Origin: JBHGBM01 sp041946965
GTDB taxonomy: Bacteria > Acidobacteriota > Terriglobia > Bryobacterales > Bryobacteraceae
Direction of reading: 5' to 3'
Length of the DNA stretch: 43,200 nt
Assembly: GCA_041946965.1 (NCBI GenBank)
Contig: JBHGBM010000046.1
Location: 1 to 43,200 of the forward strand
The number at the start of each line of letters is the position of its first letter. The first letter of the stretch is position 1. A program made the position numbers and the translations under genes. The notes beneath the pieces were generated by a model. That model was not told the origin of the DNA, ran no database searches, and worked only from the letters and a program-made list of their open reading frames with translations. Below, piece by piece: positions 16,628-25,048 of the stretch.

Positions 16628-18987
16628 CGGCGTTCCTGCTGCGTCTGCTGCGCGCGCTTCCGCTGATCGTGCTCTCGCCCGCGCTGATGGCGGCGGCGGC
16701 GCTGGCCATGGCGGCGACAGATCTCTGGTGGCTGCTCTTCGGCCGCCGGCGTCCGGATGCCGCCGGCCGCCCGCGCACGCACGCGGCCACCGTGGTCATC
16801 CCCAACTGGAACGGCCGCGGCCTGCTGGAGCGGTACCTGCCTTCGGTCGAGGCGGCGCTGGCCGGCAACCCCGAAAACGAAATCGTCGTGGTGGACAACG
16901 GCTCCACCGACGGCAGCGCCGCGTTTCTGCGCGAACGCTTCCCCCGCGTGCGGCTGCTCGCGCTCGACCGCAACCTGGGCTTCGGCGGCGGCTCGAATGC
17001 GGGCGTGTGCGCGGCCCGCAACGACATCGTGATCCTGCTCAACAGCGATATGCGGGTGGAACCGGATTTTCTCCCGCCGCTGCTTGAGGGTTTCCGCGAC
17101 CCGGACGTCTTCGCGGTCTCCTGCCAGATCTTTATCAGCGATCCGGAGAAGCGCCGCGAGGAGACCGGACTGACGCAGGGCTGGTGGCAGGACGGCGGCT
17201 TGCGCGTGCGCCACCGCGAAGATAAAGACATTACGGACCTGTTTCCATGCTTTTACGGGGGCGGCGGCTCCTGCGCGTTCGACCGGGGAAAGTTCCTCGC
17301 GCTCGGCGGCTTCGACGAGCTGCTGCGGCCGTTCTACCTCGAAGACACCGACCTCGGCTACCTGGCCTGGAAGCGCGGCTGGAAGGTTTTGTATCAACCC
17401 CGCAGCGTGGTGTGGCACGAGCACCGCGGCACCATCGGCAGGCATTTCAGCCACGCCCAAATCCAGGCGGTGCTGAAGAAGAACTTCATCCTGTGGGCGT
17501 GGAAGAATATTCACGAGTGGCCGCGGCTCGGCTCGCAACTGCTGTTCACCTGGGCGGGCGCGCTGCTCAGCGTGGCGTTCGGCGACGAAGCCGGACGCGC
17601 GAACCTGGCCGGCCTGGCGCGCGCGGCGCTGCAATTGCCCCGCCTGGTTCGCTCCCGGTGGCGGGCGCGGTCGCTGGCCGTAGTGAGCGATACCGAGGCG
17701 TTTCGCCGCCCCATGGGCGGGTACTTCCACGACCGTTTCGGCGCGGCGGAAGCCGATCCCGAACGTCCCCGGGTGCTGTTCGTCTCCCCCTATCCCATCT
17801 GCCCGCCGGTGCACGGCGGCGGCGTCTTCATGTACCAGACCCTGCGGGAGCTGGCGAAACTCGCCGAAACCCACGTGGTGGAACTGCTGGACCAGTGGTG
17901 GCAGGCGCCGGCCAACGAGGAGATGCGCGAGTTCTGCGCATCCGTGGAATACCTGGTGCGCATGGAGGGCCGCACTTCGGATGCCGGCTCGCTGCTGCCG
18001 CACGCCGTCAACGAGTTTGCCAACCCGGATTTCGAGTGGCTCATCCACCGGCAGATGTACCTGAAGAAGATCGACGTGTTGCAGCTCGAATACACGCCCC
18101 TGGCTCAGTATGGCGGCGAGTACCGCCGCATCGCCACGGCGCTGTTCGAACACGATGTGTACTTCCAGTCGATCGCGCGCGGCCTGCCGCACATGCTGGG
18201 CGCGCTGGCCAAGGTGAAGGCGCGCCTGGAATACCTGCGCGCGCTGCGCTATGAGCTGCGCATGCTGCCGCGCTTCGACCAGGTGCAGACCTGCACGCGC
18301 GAGAACCTGGACTACCTGGCTTCGTTTCTGCCGGACCTCAAGCCGCGCATGCGCGACGGCCTGCGCGCGGGCATCGACACCTCGCGCTACCAGTTCCGCA
18401 CCGAAGGCCGCGAGCCCTGCACCATGCTCTTCCTCGGCAGCTTCCGGCACGACCCGAACCGCGCGGCGCTGGACTGGTTTGTGAAACGCGCGCTGCCGCA
18501 CATCGCCCTCCGGCGGCCGGAGGCGCGGCTGGTCATCGTGGGCTCCGACCCGCCGCCCGCCCACGCCTACGCGGACTACCCGGTGGAACTCGCCGGTTAT
18601 GTGGAGGACATCCGCGAGCCGCTCGGGCGCTACGCCGTTTTCGTGTGCCCCATCCTGAGCGGCTCCGGGGTGCGGGTAAAGCTGCTGGAGGCCTTTTCGG
18701 CGGGCATTCCGGTGGTCTCCACCAGCGTCGGGGCCGAGGGCCTCGCGACCCGGGACGGCCCCGTCTGCCGCCTGGCCGATGACCCGGAGGCGTTTGCCCG
18801 CGCCGTCCTGGACCTTTTCGAAGCGCCGGAGGACGCCGCCGCCATGGCGCGCCGCGCCCGCGCCGAGGTCGAAGCCAACTGGGACATGGCCGCCATCACC
18901 CGCCGGCTGCTGGCCAGCTACCGCGAGGCGCTGGCGGCCAAGCGCAAAACGGCGGTTGTGGGCCGCGCAGCCAACCCGTTACAGTAG
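16624..18987 (+). CDS. Bifunctional glycosyltransferase, GT2-GT4 fusion
   Basis: 787 residues from ATG 16624, which overlaps the methyltransferase stop in a classic ATGA. A hydrophobic N-terminus (about 1-45) probably anchors it to the membrane. GT2 domain about 55-300: VVIPNWNGR, VVDNGSTDGS near 90, a rhamnosyltransferase-like NLGFGGGSNAG, the metal-binding NSD at 140-142 and EDTDLGYLAWKRGW. A second domain from about 380 is a GT-B fold GT4: RVLFVSPYPICPPVHGGG, LFLGSFRHDPNRAAL, and the donor-site SGSGVRVKLLEAFSAGIPVVST. It should add two sugars in sequence to one glycan. Sugar identities unknown. Third gene of the overlapping glycan module. Confidence 0.92.
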   Translation: MTAFLLRLLRALPLIVLSPALMAAAALAMAATDLWWLLFGRRRPDAAGRPRTHAATVVIPNWNGRGLLERYLPSVEAALAGNPENEIVVVDNGSTDGSAAFLRERFPRVRLLALDRNLGFGGGSNAGVCAARNDIVILLNSDMRVEPDFLPPLLEGFRDPDVFAVSCQIFISDPEKRREETGLTQGWWQDGGLRVRHREDKDITDLFPCFYGGGGSCAFDRGKFLALGGFDELLRPFYLEDTDLGYLAWKRGWKVLYQPRSVVWHEHRGTIGRHFSHAQIQAVLKKNFILWAWKNIHEWPRLGSQLLFTWAGALLSVAFGDEAGRANLAGLARAALQLPRLVRSRWRARSLAVVSDTEAFRRPMGGYFHDRFGAAEADPERPRVLFVSPYPICPPVHGGGVFMYQTLRELAKLAETHVVELLDQWWQAPANEEMREFCASVEYLVRMEGRTSDAGSLLPHAVNEFANPDFEWLIHRQMYLKKIDVLQLEYTPLAQYGGEYRRIATALFEHDVYFQSIARGLPHMLGALAKVKARLEYLRALRYELRMLPRFDQVQTCTRENLDYLASFLPDLKPRMRDGLRAGIDTSRYQFRTEGREPCTMLFLGSFRHDPNRAALDWFVKRALPHIALRRPEARLVIVGSDPPPAHAYADYPVELAGYVEDIREPLGRYAVFVCPILSGSGVRVKLLEAFSAGIPVVSTSVGAEGLATRDGPVCRLADDPEAFARAVLDLFEAPEDAAAMARRARAEVEANWDMAAITRRLLASYREALAAKRKTAVVGRAANPLQ

Positions 18988-19021
18988 GTGTTTGGCCCCT
19001 GCTTTCTCCGCTTCACAAGGA

Positions 19022-19768
19022 ATGGCTGCGCCGGTATACGCTACGGCGATCGGTATCGGCGGCGTGCTGCTCGGCCTCTGGCTCACCGCGGCGCGGCAGC
19101 GCGCCCGCGGGGTGATTCCCTTCAGCGCCGGCGTGCTCCTCGGCGTCGCGTTGTTCGTCCTGTTCCCCGAGCTCGTGCATGACGTCGGCTGGGCGCGCGG
19201 CGCGGCCCTGGTGACCGGCGGCTACCTGGTGCTGTTCCTGGTCAACCGGTATGCCTACCCGGTTTGCCCCACCTGTTCCCACGATCACGACCACAATAGC
19301 TGCGCCACGGAACTGCACGGTTTCGCCGCGCCGCTGGTCATCGCGGCGGCGGTACACAGCTTTTTGGATGGCTGGAGCATCTCGACCGCCGAGCACGCCC
19401 TCACGGCGGAGGTGCGGCTGGCGATCCCCGTGGCCGTGGCGCTGCACAAGCTTCCCGAGGGCGTGGCGCTGGGCGCCATCATCCGCGCGGCGGTGCGTAC
19501 GCGCGCCGCGGCATTCGGCTGGTGCGCGCTGGCCGAGGGCACGACCCTGGTGGGCGGCTCGGTCGGCTTGCTGCTTGTCCCTTACCTGGGCGCGGGGTGG
19601 ATCAGCTATCCGCTGGGGGTGGCGGGCGGGCTGTTCGTCTTTCTGGCCACGCACGCCGTGCACGAGGAGTGGAAGAGGCGCGGCGCGGCCCCGGCGGTGT
19701 GGCCGGCGCTCACCGGCACGGCGGGCGCGGCGGTGCTGCAACGCGGCGTCGAGGCGCTGTTCCGGTAA
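19022..19768 (+). CDS. ZIP-family divalent metal transporter
   Basis: 248 residues with about eight hydrophobic segments. The ZIP metal path is visible: VHSFLDGWSI and HKLPEGVALGAI, supplying the His, Asp and Glu residues of TM4 and TM5. A histidine- and cysteine-rich loop (CPTCSHDHDHNSC) around residue 82 fits metal binding. Probably imports zinc, iron or manganese across the inner membrane. I chose ATG 19022 because the longer in-frame start would lie inside the glycosyltransferase gene; an AAGGA is directly upstream, slightly close. It starts 34 bases after the glycosyltransferase and may ride on the same transcript, though its function is unrelated. Confidence 0.9.
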   Translation: MAAPVYATAIGIGGVLLGLWLTAARQRARGVIPFSAGVLLGVALFVLFPELVHDVGWARGAALVTGGYLVLFLVNRYAYPVCPTCSHDHDHNSCATELHGFAAPLVIAAAVHSFLDGWSISTAEHALTAEVRLAIPVAVALHKLPEGVALGAIIRAAVRTRAAAFGWCALAEGTTLVGGSVGLLLVPYLGAGWISYPLGVAGGLFVFLATHAVHEEWKRRGAAPAVWPALTGTAGAAVLQRGVEALFR

Positions 19769-19780
19769 CGGCCAGCCGCC

Positions 19781-20836
19781 CTACAGCGTCTGGGTCACTT
19801 TCGTCAGCGTGCGAGGCTTATCCGGATCCAGGCCCTTCTGCGCGGCCAGGGTCGCCGCAAAGATCTGGGCGGGAATGATGTAGGGGATCGGCGTGAGCGG
19901 CTCGGCCATCCTGCGCGGCAGCCGTATGGTTCGCGTGCCGGCGGCCATCGCTTCCGGATTGCCCGGGTCGGAGATCACCACCGCTTCACCGCGCGATTGG
20001 CGCACCCGGTCGAGCAAGGGCCGCAGCGCGGGCCACGTGGGTCCGGAAGGACAGAAAAGGAACACCGGGAAATTGCGCTCCACCACCGCGATGGGGCCGT
20101 GCAGGAAATCGGCCGAGGAGAAGCGCTCCGCCACCACGTAGCAGGTTTCCATCAGCTTGAGGGCGAATTCAAAAGCGTTGGCGTAGTTAAGGCCGCGGCC
20201 GAGCACCACCGCGCGCGTCATGAAGCGGTAGCGCTCGGAGAGACGCGCGATTTCCGGCTCCACCGTCAGCGCCCTTTCCGCAAGCTCCGGGATGCGCCGC
20301 AGGGCGTCCAGCCGGACGCGCCCGCCCAGCGCGTAGGCCAGCAGGTAGAGCGCGAGCACCTGGCCGGTGTAGGTCTTGGTGGCCGCGACGCTGCGCTCCT
20401 TGCCGGCGCGCACCAGCAGCACGTGTTCGGCGATGCGGGCGAGGCTGCTGCCTCGCTCGTTGGTGATGCCCAGCGTGAGGGCGCCTTGCCTGCGGGTGCG
20501 TTCCAGCACAACGTTGGTGTCGGTCGATTCGCCCGACTGCGAAATCCCCACGACCAGCGCGTCCCGGTAATCCACTCTCGATTCGTACAGCGTATAAATC
20601 GAGGGGGCCGCGAGGGAGACGGGAATCCCGGTGACGATCTCCAGAAGATACCGGCCGAACAGGGCGGCGTTATCCGAGGTGCCGCGCGCCGCGAGCACGA
20701 TGAGACGCGGCCGCCGCCTCTCGAACAGCCCGCGCAGGCGCCCGACGCGGCGCATCTCGCCGGCCAGCGTGCGCTCCAGCGCGGAGGGCTGTTCCCGGAT
20801 TTCCTCCAGCATGCGGGACATTGCTTCCACTAACAT
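19781..20836 (-). CDS. Double SIS-domain protein (GlmS isomerase-like/AgaS-like)
   Basis: 351 residues comprising two SIS sugar-isomerase domains and no glutaminase domain. Landmarks: VLAARGTSDNAALFGRYLLE, the phosphosugar loop GISQSGESTDT, TNERGSSLARIAEHVLLVRAG and ERSVAATKTYTGQ in the first domain; GRGLNYANAFEFALKLMETC and SADFLHGPIAVV in the second. Such proteins isomerise or deaminate hexosamine-6-phosphates; without the glutaminase half it more likely degrades amino sugars than makes them. The open frame continues far upstream but the real start is ATG 20836 (or 20821), since the peptidase gene begins on the other strand at 20852. A CATAAT (20854-20849 minus) lies 12 nt upstream of ATG 20836 and overlaps the peptidase start codon. 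Confidence 0.9.
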   Translation of the reverse strand: MLVEAMSRMLEEIREQPSALERTLAGEMRRVGRLRGLFERRRPRLIVLAARGTSDNAALFGRYLLEIVTGIPVSLAAPSIYTLYESRVDYRDALVVGISQSGESTDTNVVLERTRRQGALTLGITNERGSSLARIAEHVLLVRAGKERSVAATKTYTGQVLALYLLAYALGGRVRLDALRRIPELAERALTVEPEIARLSERYRFMTRAVVLGRGLNYANAFEFALKLMETCYVVAERFSSADFLHGPIAVVERNFPVFLFCPSGPTWPALRPLLDRVRQSRGEAVVISDPGNPEAMAAGTRTIRLPRRMAEPLTPIPYIIPAQIFAATLAAQKGLDPDKPRTLTKVTQTL

Positions 20837-20851
20837 AGCAGTATTGGAATT

Positions 20852-21853
20852 ATGCGAAACCTGGTGATGCTTCTGCTGGCTGCGGCGGCCTCGGCCCAGC
20901 AGCCTCCGCGCTCCGCGCCCGTGGGGACGCACGATCACGGCCAGGACCAGATCCTGAAGGCCATTGACGACCTCGCGTGGCGCGACAAGCTGGGCGACAT
21001 CGCCCTGGTGGACAAAGTAACCTACGCCAGCCTGCCTGCCGCCAAAGCGCCTGTACCCACGGCGCCCGGAGCCAGGAACCCGCTCATTATCCGCGCCTAC
21101 GTGTTCATCCCGAAGGACCTGGACCGCGCCGCGAAGCATCCGCTCATCGTGCTGCCGCACGGCGGCGTGCACAGTAATTTCTCGAGCGGCTCGGCGCACA
21201 TCGTGCGGGAGATGGTGGAGCAGGGCTACACCGTCATCGCTCCCGACTACCGCGGCAGCACCGGCTACGGCGGCGAGTTCTACCGCGCCATAGACTACGG
21301 CGGGCGCGAGGTGGACGACGTGTACGCCGCGCGCGTGTGGGCGCTCGAGACTTACAGCTTTCTCGACCCGAAGCGGGTGGGCCTGGTGGGCTGGAGCCAC
21401 GGGGGGCTGATCACCTTGATGAACATTTTCCAGCACCCGCAGGATTTCGCCGCCGCCTACGCGGGCGTGCCGGTCAGCGACCTGGTGGCGCGGCTGGGCT
21501 ACGCCACCGAAGGCTACCGCGCCCAGTTTTCCGCGCCCTACCACATCGGCAAGAGCGTGCGGGACGATATTCAGGAATACCGCCGCCGCTCGCCGGTGAA
21601 CCACGTCTCGAAGCTGGCCACACCGCTGCTGATCCACACCAACACCAACGACGAAGACGTCAACGTGCTCGAAGTGGAGCACCTGATTGCCGCGCTCAAG
21701 GCCGAGGGCAAGAAGTTCGAATACAAGATTTACCAGGACGCCCCCGGCGGCCACTCCTTCAACCGGCTGGATACGAAGCTGGCGCGCGAATCGCGGGCGG
21801 AGATCTACCGTTTTCTGGCGCCGTATCTAAAGCCGGCGAGACCGGTTCGGTAA
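20852..21853 (+). CDS. Secreted S9-like alpha/beta-hydrolase (prolyl oligopeptidase family)
   Basis: 333 residues. MRNLVMLLLAAAASAQ is a short signal peptide. The mature protein is a single alpha/beta-hydrolase domain: HPLIVLPHGG (oxyanion region), IAPDYRGSTGYG, nucleophile Ser in VGWSHGG, acid in HTNTNDEDV and His in APGGHSFNR, as in the catalytic domain of S9 peptidases. The beta-propeller that normally gates S9 enzymes is absent, so it could be a small exopeptidase or an esterase. The start codon is 15 bases from that of the divergent SIS gene. The last 27 bases overlap the tail-to-tail pxpA gene. Confidence 0.88.
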   Translation: MRNLVMLLLAAAASAQQPPRSAPVGTHDHGQDQILKAIDDLAWRDKLGDIALVDKVTYASLPAAKAPVPTAPGARNPLIIRAYVFIPKDLDRAAKHPLIVLPHGGVHSNFSSGSAHIVREMVEQGYTVIAPDYRGSTGYGGEFYRAIDYGGREVDDVYAARVWALETYSFLDPKRVGLVGWSHGGLITLMNIFQHPQDFAAAYAGVPVSDLVARLGYATEGYRAQFSAPYHIGKSVRDDIQEYRRRSPVNHVSKLATPLLIHTNTNDEDVNVLEVEHLIAALKAEGKKFEYKIYQDAPGGHSFNRLDTKLARESRAEIYRFLAPYLKPARPVR

Positions 21854-22504
21854 TAGCGCCTCCGCCACCGCCCGCGCGATGCGCGCGGCCCCGGGCGTGT
21901 CGCCGTGAACGCAGATGGTATCCACGCGGGCCGCAAGTTCGAGCGCGTGCGCGGCGGCTTCGGCGGGATCGGTGATCAGGGCATCGGGGAACTTGCGGGG
22001 ACGCAGCGTGCCATCGGGTTCGTAGCGGCGGTCGGCGAAGCCTTCGGCCCGGACGCGAAAGCCCATTTCGCGCCAGACCTCCAGCATGACGGAGCCGGCC
22101 AGGCCGAACAGCACCAGGCCGCCATCGAACCGCGCCGCGCCTTCCGCGATGGCCCGCGCCGCCGCCGCGTCGCGCGCGGCCACGTTGTAGAGAGCCCCGT
22201 GCGGCTTCAGGTGCGCCAGCGCGCCCGCCGCTTCGGCCAGTGCGGCGGTCTGCGCGTACACGGTTTCGGCGATGCGCTCCGGGGAAAGCGGCAGCGCCAC
22301 GCGTCCGAAATTGGCGCGGTCGGGGTAGCCGGGGTGCGCGCCCACCTTCACTCCGGCGGCTCGCGCCAGCTCCGCGGTGCGGCGCATGGTTTCGGCGTCG
22401 CCCGCGTGGCCGCCGCAAGCCACGTTCGCCGAAGTGATGTACGGCATCACCAGCGCGTCGTCAAACCCCTCGCCCACGTCGCAGTTCAGATCGATCGCAG
22501 CCAT
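21827..22504 (-). CDS. pxpA: 5-oxoprolinase subunit A (LamB/YcsF family)
   Basis: 225 residues, slightly short for the family of about 250. With PxpB and PxpC it forms the ATP-dependent 5-oxoprolinase that opens pyroglutamate to glutamate. Family hallmarks: MAAIDLNCDVGEGFDDALV at the N-terminus, ITSANVACGGHAGD, GAHPGYPD, LKPHGALYN and ICVHGDTPGA. The usual GDD-containing stretch between GEGF and the first strand appears shortened, which accounts for most of the missing length. Its first 19 bases overlap the end of pxpC. The gene order B-C-A with overlaps shows one operon. Confidence 0.93.
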   Translation of the reverse strand: MAAIDLNCDVGEGFDDALVMPYITSANVACGGHAGDAETMRRTAELARAAGVKVGAHPGYPDRANFGRVALPLSPERIAETVYAQTAALAEAAGALAHLKPHGALYNVAARDAAAARAIAEGAARFDGGLVLFGLAGSVMLEVWREMGFRVRAEGFADRRYEPDGTLRPRKFPDALITDPAEAAAHALELAARVDTICVHGDTPGAARIARAVAEALLPNRSRRL

Positions 22505-23346
22505 TGCTCCTGTTCCCTAAGCAGCGCCAGGGCGCGCTCGAAATTCACCGGTGCAAAGGTCAGGGTATCGCGCGGACGGAGTTGCCCGGCCGCGTGCATG
22601 TCGGCGGAGATTACGTTGGCGATCTTCGGATAGCCGCCGGTGGTCTGGTGTTCCACGAAGAGGATGATCGGCTGGCCCTCCGGCGGCACCTGCACCGCGC
22701 CGAGCGGGACGCCCTCGGTGACCATGTTGCCGGGGCGCCGTTCGAGCGCCGGGCCCGCCAGCCGCAGCCCCATGCGGTTGGAAGCCTCCAGCACCACGTA
22801 CTCCCAGCCATAGAAGCCGCCCGAAAACCAGTCGCTCTGCGGGCCGGGTGTGGCGCGCAGCACACCGTCGCGCCGCGGCGGCGCCAGGACGCGCGCCGAT
22901 GGCCGCCGCACCTCGCCGCCGCCGGTGGCGAGGAGATCGCCCGCGCGCAATTTCCGCCCGCCCAGGCCGGTCAGCAGGTGCGTGGACCGGCTGCCGAGCA
23001 CGGGCGCGCTGGCGATGCCGCCGCGCACGCAGAGGTAGCAGCGCGCGCCGTTGCGTGCCGGGCCGCAGCGCAGCGAGGACGCCTCCACCGCCTGCCACGC
23101 GGGGACGCCGGCTTCGAACTCCGCGCCTGTCAACGCGATCACCGCGGGCGGGTCGAATTCAAACGTGCCGCCCGCGAGCGTCATCTCCAGCGCGGCGGCG
23201 TTCTCGTGATTGCCCACCAGCAGGTTGCCCGCCCGCAGCGAGAGCGCATCCGCGGCGCCCGAGGCGGAAACCCCCAGGTGCGCATAGCCGTAACGGCCGA
23301 GGTCCTGCACCGTAGTCAGAAAACCGGGTTCGATGACGCGGATCAT
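22486..23346 (-). CDS. pxpC: 5-oxoprolinase subunit C (KipA-like carboxyltransferase-fold)
   Basis: 286 residues. The N-terminal IRVIEPGFLTTVQDLGRYGYAHLGVSASGAAD is the family signature, followed by GNLLVGNHENAAALEMTLAGG and, near the end, ILFVEHQTTGGYPKIANVISADM. It pairs with PxpB to form the catalytic part of 5-oxoprolinase; the fold is related to urea amidolyase and KipA. It overlaps pxpB by 4 bases and pxpA by 19 bases. Older databases call this a biotin-dependent carboxyltransferase or allophanate hydrolase subunit; the complete pxpBCA set makes 5-oxoprolinase the better call. Confidence 0.93.
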   Translation of the reverse strand: MIRVIEPGFLTTVQDLGRYGYAHLGVSASGAADALSLRAGNLLVGNHENAAALEMTLAGGTFEFDPPAVIALTGAEFEAGVPAWQAVEASSLRCGPARNGARCYLCVRGGIASAPVLGSRSTHLLTGLGGRKLRAGDLLATGGGEVRRPSARVLAPPRRDGVLRATPGPQSDWFSGGFYGWEYVVLEASNRMGLRLAGPALERRPGNMVTEGVPLGAVQVPPEGQPIILFVEHQTTGGYPKIANVISADMHAAGQLRPRDTLTFAPVNFERALALLREQEQWLRSI

Positions 23347-23945
23347 ACGGGCCGGAAGCGCACGCGGTCCCCCGCCGCGAGCAGCGCGGGCGGGTCGCGC
23401 AGCGCGTCGAACAGCGCCAGCCCGGTCCGCCCGATAATGCGCCAGCCGCCGGGCGAGGCTACGGGATACACGCCCGTCTGCGTCCCGGCTATGCCCACGC
23501 TGCCCGCCGGCACCATGCGCCGCGGCGCCGCCAGCCGCGGCGTGGCGATCGCCTCCGGCATGCCGCCCAGGTAAGGGAACCCCGGCGAGAATCCCAGGAA
23601 ATACACCACGTACTCGGCTCCGGAGTGAATCGCGATCACCTCATCCGTGCTCAGGCCGTTGTGCCGGGCCACGTCATCCAGGTCCCAGCCACCGTAGCGC
23701 ACCGGAATCTCGATCAGCCGCGGTTCGGGGAGTTCCACGGAAGCGAGCGGCAGGGCTTCTATCTGGCGCCGCAACTCTCCCGCCTCGCGCAGCCGCGGAT
23801 CGAAATCCACCAGCACGGAGGCATACGCCGGGTGCAGGTTGCGTACGCCCCCCATACCCTGGAGCGCGCGCATCATGCGCCAGACCTCGCGGTGGTCCGG
23901 CAGATACACGAGCAGCGACGCATCGCTCGCCTGCCGTATGTCCAT
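23343..23945 (-). CDS. pxpB: 5-oxoprolinase subunit B (KipI-like)
   Basis: 200 residues. Signature segments: ASDASLLVYL at the N-terminus, IEIPVRYGGWDLDDVARHNGLSTDEVIAIHSG, YVVYFLGFSPGFPYLGGMPE and GSVGIAGTQTGVYPVASPGGW, all characteristic of PxpB/KipI. Partner of PxpC in pyroglutamate cleavage. It starts 5 bases after the cyclase stop, and a TAGAAT 7 nt before ATG 23945 overlaps that stop codon, so pxpBCA may be transcribed from its own promoter as well as by read-through. Confidence 0.93.
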   Translation of the reverse strand: MDIRQASDASLLVYLPDHREVWRMMRALQGMGGVRNLHPAYASVLVDFDPRLREAGELRRQIEALPLASVELPEPRLIEIPVRYGGWDLDDVARHNGLSTDEVIAIHSGAEYVVYFLGFSPGFPYLGGMPEAIATPRLAAPRRMVPAGSVGIAGTQTGVYPVASPGGWRIIGRTGLALFDALRDPPALLAAGDRVRFRPV

Positions 23946-23950
23946 CGGGC

Positions 23951-24556
23951 CTATTCTATCGGAGCGAGCAGGGCCCGCACGGGGGAGCCGTCGGCGTCAT
24001 CGAGCCGCAGCGGAAAGGCGAACAGGGTGTAGCGGCCGGGAGCCGCGGCGGAGAGGTCCAGGCCTTCCAGGATGAGCACGCCGGCGCCAAGCAGGATGCG
24101 GTGCGCGCGGTATGCTTCGTCGCCGAACGGGTCCACGCTGAGATAGTCGATGCCCGCCAGGTTCGCCCCGCCCGCCGCCATGCATGCCGCCGCTTCCGGG
24201 CTTATGTAGACGTGTCCGGTATCGTACACAGGGCTCCATGCGCCGGAGTGGCGGGTCTTGAAAAGCAGGTTCAGGCCGCGGCAGGGGGCGGGCACGTCGC
24301 CCGGCGTCACCGCGCTGCCGCGCACCTCGATGACCCGCGCCTCACCCGTGAAACGCTCCAGCGGCAGCCCGGCCACGTCCGGGCCTTCGGGGAAGAAATG
24401 CCGCGGCGCGTCCAGGTGGGTGAGCACGTGGGTGGTCAGCTCGAGTGAGGTGAGCCGGAACGGCGATTCGCAGATGACCTGGGTGCGGACACAGGGATCG
24501 CCAGGGTAAACCAAAGCTGCCCCGGAGATTGGGCGGGAGACGTCCAGCAGTTTCAA
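23951..24556 (-). CDS. Cyclase-family metal-dependent amidohydrolase (kynurenine formamidase-like)
   Basis: 201 residues. The metal-binding family motif H-x-G-T-H-x-D-x-P-x-H appears as THVLTHLDAPRHF near residue 42; the Gly is replaced by Leu but the His and Asp ligands are kept. The N-terminal LLDVSRPISGAALVYPGD and the later GIDYLSVDP are also typical. Members cleave N-formylkynurenine or other formamides and cyclic amides. Position between a response regulator and pxpBCA suggests work on a cyclic amide or amino acid derivative that feeds pyroglutamate metabolism; that is inference. Its first 4 bases overlap the end of the response regulator gene. Confidence 0.85.
   Translation of the reverse strand: MKLLDVSRPISGAALVYPGDPCVRTQVICESPFRLTSLELTTHVLTHLDAPRHFFPEGPDVAGLPLERFTGEARVIEVRGSAVTPGDVPAPCRGLNLLFKTRHSGAWSPVYDTGHVYISPEAAACMAAGGANLAGIDYLSVDPFGDEAYRAHRILLGAGVLILEGLDLSAAAPGRYTLFAFPLRLDDADGSPVRALLAPIE
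23953..23958 (-). promoter_or_regulatory. -10 element for pxpBCA, leaderless spacing
   Basis: TAGAAT on the minus strand, 7 nt from ATG 23945 and overlapping the end of the cyclase gene. Confidence 0.45.
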
Positions 24557-24963
24557 GCGCGCGCGCCGCCGGTTGTGGGCATTTCGCCGAGCACTTCGCC
24601 GACCTTCTGCCCCAGCTCTTCGAGCGTGAACGGCTTGATCAGCAGGGCGTGGCCCTTCTCCACCACGTAGTGCTGAACCACCTGCGTGTTGTCATAGCCC
24701 GACATGAAAAGAACCTTCAGGCCGGGACGCAGTCTGGTCAACTCGTCGGCAAGCTGGGGGCCGCTCATCCCGGGGGCCACCACGTCGGTCAGAAGTAAGT
24801 CGATATTGCCCTGCCGGTTACGAAAAAGTGTGATCGCGTGCTCGCCGCTATCGGCCGTGAGCACGCTGAACCCATAACGGCTCACCATTGCGCCGACCAG
24901 CTTGCGCACTTCCGGTTCGTCATCGACCACTAATATAGTCTTTTTCCCTTCAGGCGATGCCAT
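24553..24963 (-). CDS. Single-domain response regulator (CheY-like receiver)
   Basis: 136 residues, receiver domain only. Acidic pocket in ILVVDDEPEVRK, phospho-acceptor Asp in DLLLTDVVAPGMSG, the Thr/Ser switch as FMSGYD and the conserved Lys in LLIKPFTLEEL. There is no output domain, so it must act by protein contact or as a phosphorelay intermediate. The PGMSGPQLADEL form resembles receiver domains found at the C-terminus of hybrid histidine kinases. No kinase gene is in the window. It is the first gene of the operon that continues into the cyclase and pxpBCA. TAGAAT (24978-24973 minus) lies 9 nt before ATG 24963. Confidence 0.92.
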   Translation of the reverse strand: MASPEGKKTILVVDDEPEVRKLVGAMVSRYGFSVLTADSGEHAITLFRNRQGNIDLLLTDVVAPGMSGPQLADELTRLRPGLKVLFMSGYDNTQVVQHYVVEKGHALLIKPFTLEELGQKVGEVLGEMPTTGGARA

Positions 24964-25048
24964 GGCAATTGGATTCTAACTAATAGGCGCGGCGCGCGGC
25001 AAAGCTCCAAACGGATAGGAACGTACGAAACGGTACGCCAAGGCCGAA

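Noticed and set aside
18779..19021. Upstream extension of the ZIP transporter frame
   Set aside because: It lies inside the glycosyltransferase gene in another frame and reads as Arg/Pro-rich shadow sequence; ATG 19022 begins the first membrane segment.
20837..21754. N-terminal extension of the SIS-domain frame to 657 residues
   Set aside because: The extension is antisense to the S9-like peptidase and has no motif; the SIS fold begins after ATG 20836 or 20821.
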